Assembly: GCA_023853785.1 (NCBI GenBank)
Contig: JAJIRX010000569.1
Location: forward strand, 366,902 to 430,901
DNA: 64,000 nucleotides
Reading direction: 5' to 3'
From: Psilocybe azurescens
Lineage: Eukaryota > Basidiomycota > Agaricomycetes > Agaricales > Agrocybaceae
Position 1 is the first letter of the stretch. The number at the start of each line of letters is the position of its first letter. The translations under genes were made by a program, and so were the position numbers. Below are positions 48,533 to 59,713 of the stretch, piece after piece. Below the pieces are notes generated by a model. It worked only from the letters and a program-made list of their open reading frames with translations. It had not been told where the DNA came from and did not search any database.

Positions 48533-48870
48533 ATGGCTCCTGTATATCAGAAAATTCCCACTCACGACCAGGGACGGCCACCGTCAACGTCGGTTGACGA
48601 GGAACCAAAAGATCAGTACTATCCTACACGTCTGACGGACGAAAACAGAGCCGAACGGGTCAGTGACAACAGAACACTCACCAAAAGGAGGCTCCGACGA
48701 ATTCATTTCATTTTCATTGGCCTTTTTACCGCGTTCTACATGGCCTTTTTCATCGCCAGGGGATATCTCAACCCCCATGCCGTGTCGTCTGGAACGAGAA
48801 TAAATGCCACGAGACCATGCATCGTTTGGGGCTTGCTGGCCACATGCACTATCATGGTACACACCGTAAT
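48533..48870 (+). CDS. Membrane-anchor reading; separate gene or N-terminus of the AKR
   Basis: Begins MAPVYQKIPTHDQGRPPSTS. A charged segment (TKRRLRR) and one membrane span (IHFIFIGLFTAFYMAFFIAR) follow, then RGYLNPHAVSSGTRINATRP. It overlaps in another frame with the start of the aldo/keto reductase. One added C near 48815 would join RINATRP directly to MHRLGLAGH...[11 protein letters not shown], making a single membrane-anchored reductase. The frequent single-base losses in this window make that fusion plausible. Otherwise it would be a short protein ending at 48952. No family recognised. Confidence 0.45.
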
Positions 48871-50304
48871 ATGTCGATTAGTGCAGTTGGAGGGAGACTT
48901 CCCACCCATTACACGCTGCCTTCCGGAGACAAGATACCTTCGGTCGCGTTAGGTGCGAGACCTGCGTCTCAGCTGCCACGCCTTGCTAAATTTCGTTTAT
49001 ATTGTGCCAGGTGTTTGGCGTGCTGATAAAGGCGAAGTCGGTGAAGCCGTCAAGGTACGAAAGTAGAGCACACTTAGTCATCAATAGAGGTTCTGATTAC
49101 AGTCTGCAGACTGCACTTCAGATCGGGTATAGACATATTGACGGCGCATGGATCTACGGTGTGCGTGTCAATGCATAGTTCAGCGCATTCCAGAACGCTT
49201 GGGGTAACTGAAACATGTTTTTTTCTAGAACGAAGCTGAAGTAGGGAAGGCCATAAAAGATAGCGGTGTCCCTCGCAAAGATATTTGGCTTACCTCCAAA
49301 CTGTGGAATACGTTCCATGCGCCTCAAGATGTGGAGTCTGCGCTGGATGAATCTCTCGCCAAACTTGGTACCGACTATCTTGACCTGTACTTGATTCATT
49401 GGTTAGTCCTTTCTGTTTACATCTTTACTGTTAGTTCAGTACACTCTGTGATAGGCCTGTCGCGTTTAAGAACAACGGGAAAAAGAATGATGTCGACACC
49501 GATCTCACCGAGAATACTTATCCCACATGGCAGAAACTCGAAGAAATGGTAGAGAAAGGCAAAGTTAGGAACATTGGACTCAGCAAGTAAGTGGTGGAAC
49601 GCCAATTCCGAGAATCTTCTAACTGGTGTCTTACAGTTTCAACATAAGGCGAATCAAGAACCTAACGGCAAATCCACTCAAGGTGAAGCCAGCCGTCAAC
49701 CAAGTCGAACTGAGCTACTGGAACCCTCAGTCGGACTTGCTTCAGGTATATCCACACTATTTTTGACACTTCTAGATTAGATCTAAATGTTCCGAAGTGG
49801 GCCAAAGATAACGAATTGCTCCTTGAAGCATATTCTCCTCTCGGAAGCCAGGAGAAAGTTAAGGAGAGTCTAAATATACCCGAGGTATGAGGAAGAGAAA
49901 CTACTATCCTACAGAATCGGACACGATACTGATAATGCCAATTTTAGGTGAAAGCCATTGCGAAAGAGCTTGGTATAACCCCGGCGCAGGTTTATATCTC
50001 CTGGCACGTTCAGCGCGGAGTATGTATCTCTCTCCATCGGAGTGTTCTTTCAACTAAATGTGTCTATTTTGAAAATGTAAACAGACTATAGTGCTCCCCA
50101 AAAGCGTCCACCCCTCTCGTGTTGAAGAGAACTTCCGTGGTATGTTATCAATACCGACCATACTACGACCCGAATGCGCTGACAAACACCACACCAGTTA
50201 CTCTCTTACCTGATGATGCATTCCAGCAGATAGAAAAAATTGCAGCTAGTCACGAACCACTCAGAACTGTGAACCCTAAGTGGGGAGTTGATATTTGGAA
50301 CTAG
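48871..50304 (+). CDS. Aldo/keto reductase
   Basis: An NADPH-dependent carbonyl reductase of the AKR family; substrate unknown. Opens [20 protein letters not shown], with KIPSVALG joined across an intron to [13 protein letters not shown]. The catalytic tetrad is visible: Asp in YRHIDGAW, Tyr in WIYGNEAEVG, Lys in LTSKLWN and His in YLDLYLIHW. The cofactor-binding C-terminal half has [28 protein letters not shown] and [16 protein letters not shown]. It ends [11 protein letters not shown] before a TAG. At least nine exons with GT-AG introns; no frame break found. The start at 48871 fits the usual family N-terminus, but see the membrane-anchor reading just upstream. Confidence 0.94.
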
Positions 50305-51485
50305 TTTGTGCAATGGCCATCGCCGATATATTAGACGTTAAAGAAGATTTCTTGTTGTACCAAAATTCATTAATTTTACTTCTTCTCTTCATTCCGATGT
50401 GTGGGCCAGGTAGCAGTCAGGAAGTCTGTCGAGGGTCATTGACAGGCAATCCTTATGCTGTATTTGAGTTTGCCGGAGACACTGCATGTGAGCAGTTGGT
50501 TTCAAACCTCAGATCTATTGATGTTATCCCCGTGCGCCTGAGTGCCTAAAAGTCCCTATCGATCACGTCATGTCTATTCTCCGTGTATTGCAACAGATCA
50601 TGGATATAACAAAAACGTAATTGCATACATAACGTCAAAGAAAAGGACAAGAATTTCGAGATCTCGGCTTGCGTGTTCCTATGTTGCTCGTTACGCCAGA
50701 TATGCATCATCTGTACATGTTGGTAAAGATAACAAGCTGAGAGTAGTGGTGTTTCGGTGATGTAATTCCTTCATGGGGTATCAAAATGCGGAATTATCTC
50801 GCAGTTTAACGATCTCATTTCTGTTGTCGAAATCGGTTCGCCATGCATCTCCGACTCAGGCACCGTGGAGCGCGCAGATAAGATAACAGACGGTCTCTGT
50901 TATGCTATACTATATAGCCTCAGGGTGCATTAGTCTATTAGGGGTTATTACCACGATTATTTATGGACAATTAAATAGGCGCTCGAACGTTGGTGATATG
51001 TAGGGGAAATAAGATCATGGGATTACATCCGTTCGAGACAGGGGATAGCCGTGGGAAACCACAGGCGTACCTCAGCGGCGCAGGCGGGATCCGCGAGAAC
51101 AGAGCAAGGCGCGCAGTGTCTTATATATTATCTATGATTGTATATTTGTTAAACCTGTGTGGGGCCAAGCCCCAGTCGACATAAATCGACAAGAAAAAAA
51201 GCGTTCGAGACCCTGAGATCATGTAAACGTTTATGTATCTCTCTCACGGTACGTATGGGACACAAGTATCTGGTTCCTTGTCTAAGGGGCGATTTGGATG
51301 TGGCAATAAGCATTTTTCTTCTCTGCGAGTCATTGTGGTGGTGACTTCTGGGTCTGCGCTAACGTTCACTTTATCCCTTTCAAATCCAAAGATGGAAACC
51401 AGTTATGTACGTTCTGTCAACCACAAATTATTGAGTAATAGACTTTCGAATATTACTAAAAGCAGCTATACATCTGCATTCGATC
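50305..51485. other. Gene-poor region
   Basis: No assignable gene between the AKR stop and the MITE. Confidence 0.4.
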
Positions 51486-51487
51486 TA

Positions 51488-51664
51488 CAGTTGAACCCCT
51501 CTTAACCCATACCTCTCAGTGGACGGCATGAGCTATGAGTTATTGGAGGTTATGGGTTTTGAGAGGTAACTTTTAGTGAGAATTGACTATTTGGCTCCCT
51601 CCAAAAGTATGGGTTATGGCGGACTATGGGTTATGAAAGGTATGGGTTAAGAGGGGTTCAACTG
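51488..51664. mobile_element. MITE, 177 bp, TA-flanked, CAGTTGAACC ends
   Basis: Begins CAGTTGAACC and ends GGTTCAACTG with TA on both sides (51486-87, 51665-66). The ends form a near-perfect inverted repeat of about 28 bases (through TTAACCCATACCT). The inner part repeats AACCCATA words on both strands, as in the 543-bp element at 28064. No coding capacity. Near-perfect ends suggest recent activity. Confidence 0.88.
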
Positions 51665-51666
51665 TA

Positions 51667-54600
51667 GCTCCTGCCGAGGGGCAACGCCGAGGATCCAATA
51701 CGGACACTTTGCTGCATGGCATTTTGACCGGGACTGAGTTGACTGCTACCCGAGTTAATTGAATGGTTTGTACCAGGGCTTGAGGTCTTGGCCAGCTGTT
51801 AGGAATAGAGCTTGTGAATGCCTGTTCTATACTTGGGTTATTGAAGGTTGTTCGAATTCCAAGGACTTTGGAATTATGATAAGAGAAGGTGGGCCACATT
51901 TTTTATTATCAATTAAGCTGAATCGAAACACGTCTGACTTATGAGTCTAAAATATTCATACTGTAGTGATGAAACTGGCAGCCTATTAGACTCTATATTG
52001 GCGAGCTCGGTGGCAGTAGGGCGGGTATCATTTCCGGATGTAGTAATTATGTTTACTAATTTGTGTGGCGAGTGATGGCGCGTCTTGTTGAAGGCTTGGC
52101 CTTCTCCTGCTCGACAACTTTATGCTTTTAAAAGGACAAGTACAATCTCAGAATTTATTTAAAATAGGTTTCAGTGTAATCAGCAATACCAAGAATAAAT
52201 ATGTCAACTACATCAGACCTCCGTCCAAAGAGATGTATACCAGATATCATGAGTATGTACACTGAATCTTATTTGTGAGTATATTTCATTGAGCCGTCTG
52301 TTTTCGTAATGTGTCCAAGTATCAGCCTGCATTAAAAAGGGGGATATTGACGTACTGAGAATTACGTGGCTACTTTGCGACGAAGGACTATATGCCACAG
52401 AACAGGCATTAATTATACACATGATATGGCACGCTTTTTACCAAAGCTTAAATAAAAATGACTGGGTCAACAGACCAGTATGGCTATTCGTGGCCCTACC
52501 TTACTTGCACGACGTAAAGAGAGCTCCAACTCTAAATCTATTCAATGCAATTGCGACAAAGGCTCCGAGTACAGAAAATTAGATAGTTGGTCAATTGAAA
52601 CGTTCCACAAGGAAGAAACTTCTAGATGGAAGGTGTATTTTTGAGGTATGCAGCGCTCAGAAGCACGGGCATCCTCGCTCATCAGTGATAGAAACAGGGT
52701 GGACGACTCTTGGGACCACCCGGCTTGGAGTCTCAGTGGGGCTCCCTCACTTCATGACGTCGAGTGCTCTCTCGATGCAATTGTGGAGAGGTTGTGATTG
52801 GAAATAGACCAATGTGGTAGTACAGACTTCACCATACGATACGATTAGGGCCAATCGCAAGTTCAAAGCTATTTCTTACGATAAATACCGACGACGATTC
52901 GCATGACGATGATAAGTATATTTTCACATAAACCCAACTAACGATGGATATACTTGCGCAGACACACGCATCAGATGTTGAATAGCACTACCACTGGTGG
53001 TCTAAAAGAACCAGGAAGCTATTGCTGTAAAACGTTGGCCGAATGTCAACCGATTGGCGAGCGGCTAAACGGGAAGATAGTAGTCGGCAGACCACAGCAT
53101 GAGGCAAACATAGTTGACAGTGAGGATCATGACGTGCTTCTGCGTGTCGAGGATGTATCATATGTGCATCATATAATCGACATTGAAGAACACGCAATTC
53201 ATTGAGGTTGAATGGTCCGGGTTCATGAGGCACGCCGCTAATGCTTCGATTTCGAAAATCTATCACAAGTCATTCCGGCTTCTCGAAAGATGAGACCGTC
53301 CAGAAACGAGGGTTGTCACAACGGACGTACAATCAGTGAAGTGGACCCTCTAATTTCTGTTCTTGCCAAGAGATCGTAAGTCATCGAAGAGAAGTCCGTT
53401 CATCACTCGAATCAACGCTCAATCTGCTCGGTGCCTCCTCACAAGCTCTTCCTATGATTATTGACAAGAGCGTGTCAGCGCAGTCTTATCCTCGGTAGCT
53501 TCCGACGCAATTGGCCGAATGGTGGGAGAGATCGGGGTGAGTTCCTGGGTTGCTACCGGTGGAGAGGGGCGCATACCCCGAACAGGCACTCACTGCTAGT
53601 GGCAGTATAGCAGTAAGAAACCCGTTCGATGGGATGCATACCCATGTCATCCTCGTCATCAGTGGCTGATTGCACAGACGCGTTTTGAGAAGGCGTAAGT
53701 TTGGAGATACACGCGTAGCGCGAGAATGGATACCACGCCTTCGGAGAAATACCACCCGTATTGCATGTCGGCTATGTACGACTTTACTTGTAGGCCGGGA
53801 ATGGAGTTTGCGAATGAATCATGTCTGAGCTTAGACGAGGCAGAGGTAGCCAGCAATGCCTAGATAACGAAAGCTGCAATCAGGGAGGAAGTAGTGAGTG
53901 GTCGGCCAGTGGAAAGTATCCGTAAGACAAAGGACTTCTTGTAAAGCACAAAATGTATAGGGTACCGCTTTATTGGATGTGTGGACATATGTCTGTAGTC
54001 TCTCCTAGAAATTTAATTTAATAAATTCCAATCATATGGCTCGTCTCTATACAAGGAATTTTGACGAGATTGCACCAGAATGAGGGAATGGTCTGGCCCC
54101 ATTCGGGAAGAAGTCTGAAGTGTGCTGTTGATATCTGGCCCCTTGAGAAAAATGGTTTTAATATAGCCAAATTCTAGACATATAAGGAAACCGTGAACCC
54201 AGGATCCTGTTTTTAGGAAGACGGAAAGAGCAGGAAGCATGGCTGCCAAGAAATTCACTCGCATTGTCCGCGTGCGATCACATTGTCTCTGAACTTAGTC
54301 CCGACGGCTGCAGAACGTTTTTTTGAGGGCGATAAAGATAGAGAGAAAAGTCGAGACTTAGAATAGAGGACTGAATTGAAAGAACTCTCGTCGGGAAATT
54401 AATGTACTCTGGGGCACCCAGAGGTACGGCGTGGTTCCCGCAGTCCCTTCGTATTCGTGGTATTTTGGGTTCATGTTTGGTCAGCTTTTGACGTTGTAGA
54501 AGTTGAGAATGCGTTTCTTTCGCCTGGCTGGGGTACCTGGCGAAACGAACGACTCGCTCGTCTCGATAGATAAGAATGGCGGTCCTTTTCTGCGCTGATG

Positions 54601-56568
54601 CGCTGCCGTACAACCTCCTGGTGTTTCCAAATTCCTACGGCATGAGTAGTGGGATGGCCTGAGAAAAGAACTAGGGGACCTCTGTCGAGAATGAGGGTTA
54701 AGCCGAGATGTTACGCGAGACGTGTGTAGAGTGCGTACCCAGCGAGCAGAAGGAATAAGTTGGGTCAGGAATAGGTTAACACATCAAACAATACGGGGCA
54801 TACCCCTGTGACGCAAGTTGGCCATATTGTCGAGTTGTAAAGCTGGACTAACGACAGAACAAGACAGGATATAAACAGTGTTGCGTAATGCGATCGAAGA
54901 CCATTTTCTCTCTACGAGAGTTGCAAAAAAACTCCCGCGAGAGAGAAAAGAAACTTTTCGTCCAACACGCTGCGGCCATCGTATGGGAAAGATAAAATCA
55001 GGCACGGAGGTCTGGAAAACTAACCGGACCCGGTGGGATATTTTGGACGACGTTCTGGTGGCTCCGCTATTTTGAGACTTTTGATTAATGTGATGCAAAG
55101 ATATTCTTCACTGGGACCGTTCTAGGCTGGCTGAAGGACAACGTCGCCCATTGCACTGCGCAACTCCACAATGGAGTAGGAGTGATTTCCTCGTATTGGA
55201 AAGGTGGTGCTCAGTAGTAGAAGGCCGTGAATGAACGAATGGATATAAATTGTCTGTTCTGTTCTGTTCGATCAAGATCAGAGCAGCAATTTCGATAGTT
55301 ATGAGGGTGAGAGATATAAAACGCCGAAGGTCACTGTAAAAAAGATTTGGATGTTAACTTGAACTCAGAACTGGGCAAGTATCTCAGAAGACATTGCACT
55401 TGCGTGAGACCTAGTGCCTAGTGTAGTGGTTCAGGATATCCAAGTTTTCACAGCCCTCGTGAGAAAGACGCCTGTGTAAATGCACTGTAAGTTTTCAATA
55501 GACCTATATCAATGAGTTCAATCAGACTTCAGTCCGATGCGGAAGAAGAGGAAGATTTACAGAGTTTATGGGGCTAGTGTGTTCTATTCCGTGTTGCACT
55601 ATTAATTGTGCATCGCCAAGTTAGTCAAACCTCCGAGGCCGAAGAATGGAAGAACACCAATTGGAAACGAGATAAGCGTCTGCCATGATATGGTTGTCGA
55701 GGTAAGAGGTCTATGAAGGCCTGTGTTGATGAGCACGGACGGATGCGGCTGATGAAGACAGACACGAGGCTTTGTCAAAGAGAGGCGATGTTGTCCCGGA
55801 TATCCAAATGCGTTTAAGCAGCAGAGCAGTTATCTAGAGACACCAAGAGTTCCTTAACGCATGGATTTTGATAGAAATTGTCGAACGCGTTATTCAGAAC
55901 CATCTGGGATCTTTAAAATAGTAAAATAACGAGCCGAGAGTGCCGAAATGACGCTTGTAAGTTGACCATTACAGCGGTCATGAGATGATGTTAGGAGAAA
56001 TCAGAAACCAGAAGAGGTTACGAGAAAGATACTCGAATTGGACTGCCAACGGTTCATCCTGGACATGTATGGATGTCATGTCAAAGACATGCTGAAGCGA
56101 GCCAGTGGTATGGAGCAAAAACAACACCATGGATTTGAAAATAGTTGCCGCATGGATAGATAGTAGTCGTGTCAGCGCTTCGGAAACTAAGGGGTCGGAG
56201 AGTTATCGGAAGGTAGTTGATTGCCATTAGAGAAAGTTGGAAAGGACAGAATAATAAGTTTTGCAGAGAAAAATGACGATGTGAATGTTTTCCTCATGAC
56301 TTGAAAGTTCCGGAGACGGACTGGTTTGAGGAAAAGGTGTCGAGTCCAGAAACAGGCAAAAACTCGGATGAAAGAGATCGAGATTTGGTTCTGAAAATGG
56401 ACGTCGACGTTTGCGATCGGTTTTCCCACGGGTGGTACGCGACTTAGAGATGGACTGACGCGGCCTTTCTCAAACTTTGCTCTTCATCGTTATATACTCA
56501 TCCTTTCTACTTCTTCGGACGCTTTCTACCCCACTTTCTCCTTCCTCATACATATATCCTCACAGGGC
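51667..56568. other. Long gene-poor region
   Basis: I scanned both strands and found no recognisable gene. Minus-strand readings around 54.0-55.1 kb (for example LRNTVYILSCSVVSPALQLD) and 56.2-56.4 kb are moderately protein-like but broken, and may be a decayed gene. The last 100 bases are pyrimidine-rich and form the leader of the proteasome gene. Confidence 0.35.
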
Positions 56569-58008
56569 ATGCCCGGCATGGTTTCCACTACTCAGCCCAC
56601 ACAACAGTCCTTCAACCCCTACACTGAAAACGGTGGTACAATCTTGGCTATTGCTGGTGCTGACTTCAGTGTTATTGCCGGCGATACCAGGCAAAGCGAG
56701 GGCTACAGCATTCAAACAAGATATGCTCCCAAGGTCTTCCGTCTGTGAGTCTTGCATGTTTCGTTAGCAGTTGTATGTCTTCGTGTGCTTATTGGGCGTC
56801 TTTCATCTGCGCTTTAGCACGGATAAGGCAGTATTGGCGGTGAATGGATTTGCTGCAGATGGAAACATGTTCGTAAAGAAAGTTCGACAACGTTTGGAGG
56901 TGTGTCCTCAAAGCTTCAGCGTCTAAATCGAAAAGAACTTTATCCTGATGAAATCATAGTGGTATCGCCATGCCCATGCTAAGGACATGCCGATCCGAGC
57001 CATTGCTCGACTTATTCAAACAATGCTTTACGCCCGCCGTTTCTTCCCATACTACGTCTACAACATCCTCGGGGTATTGAGGAAGATGGTGCGTTCGTCT
57101 CCCACCTTACCTATGCGATTCAATCTGCAGATTGGCCGCCTCTTACGTATCGGCTAACTCATGCCATACGTCTCTTGTCTACCTCTGTAAACTGGTTCAA
57201 ACAAGTTACTAAAGTTGCTCTGCTATTGATTCCTTTAGGCACTGGTGCGGTTTACTCGTTTGATCCCGTGGGCTCATACGAGCGCGAAGCTTGTCGTGCT
57301 GCTGGTGCGGCACAATCTCTGGTGCAGCCCTTCCTAGACAATCAGGTCAGTACAAACCTTGTTTGTTGGATGATGGACGAACCAAATGTGGTATATGAAG
57401 CGTCCGTCCCGTGCTAAACTCGTATCCGATCCTTTACCGATTTCGTACCGCGATCGTCCTTCAAATTCAAATATTTACATCTTCTAATTATTTTCTACGG
57501 TCGCTGACGCCGGTTGCCTTTATTTTAATAGATCTACTTTAAGAACCAAACGCCTGCCCCGGGAACGTCATTTCCCAAACATTTGCCGTTGTCCACCGTC
57601 CTACCCCTCGTGATTGACTCGTTCACGAGTGCAACAGAAAGGCACATCGAGGTTCGTCATCTCTTCTATTTTATCTTGGTCGTGGCTATTAGAATTTCTT
57701 GCATCGTTCCTTATTTTCTTTTTCCCCAAACCCCGTGTCCATGTTCTCATACCTTACTGCACCCTTACCCCACATTCGCCACTGAAACTTGTTACTTCTT
57801 ATTCTGCTATTCCGTTGATCCCGTGTATCCTCGTGCTTACCCGATTATTTCTGTCCAGGTCGGTGATGGCCTAGAAATTTACGTTGTCTTAGCCAAAGGC
57901 AGCACTTCCCTCCAGGGTCTCCAGAGCATCCGCGGGATCCAGGAGCTGACGGCCACAAGCGAAGGCGAAAGAGTATTCATAATCAGGAGGGACCTGAAGA
58001 AGGATTGA
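56569..58008 (+). CDS. PRE7: 20S proteasome subunit beta type-1 (beta-6)
   Basis: A structural, non-catalytic beta subunit of the 20S core. Begins [20 protein letters not shown], then [20 protein letters not shown] and [15 protein letters not shown]. Later blocks are [62 protein letters not shown] and [10 protein letters not shown], ending RRDLKKD. These match yeast Pre7 closely in order and spacing. The internal LAIAGADF strand carries no processed N-terminal Thr, as expected for beta-6. Introns are GT-AG; exon 1 ends at 56744. A break at the G4 run 57071-57074 is healed by one more G, giving LGGIEEDG before the intron. A G-loss here would kill an essential subunit, which supports a sequence error. 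Confidence 0.97.
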
Positions 58009-58808
58009 ACGAGGTGGTTCGCTTTGCACATGCATGTACCTCACTGGCTTGCCTGTCATTGTTCTCTTGGAATCAGACGACTTGGACGACTCGTACTGTT
58101 ATTGTTGTCCAAGTCGAGCGAATGGCGTATTAAGTATCTTGTTCCTCCCTTGCTTTCCTTTCAGCCCTTTCTCTATTATCAGCAATGAGGCACATCTAGA
58201 CCTCGAGTATTTATGCATATCAGACTCGCCCTAGCAAGTTGTGCATGTGTATAACACCCATCCTGCCGACACTCAAGACTGGATGATTCTTATTTTCCAG
58301 TTTTCTGTATTTTACGTATCACCGTTAGAAGAATATTTTTGCCTTATGCCAACTTTTGTGTTCTTTTGTATTATGACAGGTGTTGTGCTTACCTCATCCT
58401 GGTTGCTAAGGGCTGCAGATATGTGAAAATGATCATTGATGCGGAGTTGAAGAAAGGAGGTGGCCAACGTAAGTCAGTCAACAGGATACTTAGTCTCTTG
58501 CCACCATATTCCGTGGTCCTTTCAGTTTCTCCTCAACGGTATACATCGCTCGACGCGGTAGATCAAGACTTCCGCTGTAGGCCAAGCTGCAGCACGGCAA
58601 CGAGGTTCGAGATCAAGACAATAACCAAACAAAGCCAAACGGCGAACTCCACTCATTTCTCTCTCACCCCATCATCGCCCATCTGGTCCTCCTCTTTTCT
58701 TCGCCCTCCACCAATACCCTCTCCCTCTACCCTTGCCTTTCCAAACGACTATATAGACGCTTTTTCTTACCCTGGATCCCTTTCTCATTTTGACTGCTTA
58801 AAATCAAC
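58009..58808. other. Intergenic, promoter of ROT1
   Basis: 3' flank of the proteasome gene, then a strongly pyrimidine-rich stretch (about 58650-58740) and a TATATAG element near 58750, about 58 bases before the ROT1 start. Both are common in strongly expressed fungal genes. Confidence 0.45.
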
Positions 58809-59713
58809 ATGCTTTTCACGTCACTTCTCACTGTCGTGCTTGCGTCGCTGGCGCGCACCACTTCGGCCCAGGACCAGTTCGGAAACATAGTATACGATGC
58901 CATACACAATGCTACAACCATTTACGGTACCTGGAGCTCAGGGAGTCAGAATGTTAAGACGGGACCGGTGCGTGCACCTTGAACTAATTTTTTGTTCAAC
59001 CTTGTCTGAAACCCCTTTATTTGCGACAACGTAGGGTTTCGCTAACCCCGCAAACATGACGTTTAACTATCCAAAGACAACTGGTATCTCGTACTCGTTG
59101 TATGTCGCCCGTATCATCTCGCTCCATGGCTTGGAGAATTGTCTTTGACTGACTGATGGGATGTTTTATTTAGTTCACAGGATGGGTTTTATGAGATCTC
59201 GAGGTACCGGTTTAATAGCAATGGTGCGTCTGGTGGGCGGCTATACTGTGACCTTGTCCTTATCTTGCTACTTTAGGTTCGGAGCCAACATGTATCACCG
59301 GTGTGATAGCATGGTCGCACGGAAAATATAGTTTGAACGCCAACGGCTCCATTTCGATGTCGCCATTCGAAGATGGATTCCAACAGGTCCAAGATCCCTG
59401 TGCCGCCGTTTCCAACTTCATCGAACCATTCACCACCCCAGAGTACTACAAAGGATGGAGAATATTCCAAGATGCTACCCAGGGATTTAAGCTGCATATG
59501 TTTCAGTTCGATGGGTCACCGCTTGCTCCCATGTTCCAGGTCTCGGCAACTCCTTCCATGCTTCCTACTCAACTGCTACGGAATACCGATGACCCTGTAA
59601 TTCAAAGACGCTCGCCCTCAGCTGCGCAGGGTGCATTTGGCTCTCAGTGGGTGGCAGGTGTGGTGACTGGTGTTAGTCTGGCTTTGATGTCATGCACGCT
59701 TTCTGTGCTCTAG
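58809..59713 (+). CDS. ROT1: ROT1, ER chaperone for cell-wall and glycoprotein folding
   Basis: Rot1 is an essential ER membrane chaperone that supports glycoprotein folding and beta-1,6-glucan synthesis. A signal peptide MLFTSLLTVVLASLARTTSA opens the protein. The family core follows: IYGTWSSGSQNVKTGP, GFANPANMTFNYPKTTGISY, SQDGFYEISRYRFNSN, CITGVIAWSHGKYSLNANGS, FEDGFQQVQDPCAAVSNFIE, GWRIFQDATQG and MFQFDGSPLAPMFQVSATP. A C-terminal hydrophobic stretch from VAGVVTGVSLALMSCTLSVL is the membrane anchor. Several N-x-S/T sites fit lumenal glycosylation. Three short GT-AG introns; no frame break. About 690 codon-bases in all, normal size for the family. Confidence 0.95.

Noticed and set aside
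54013..55098. STE3-type pheromone receptor on the minus strand
   Set aside because: A few hydrophobic segments looked suggestive, but I could not find seven spans, conserved receptor motifs or a consistent exon chain.
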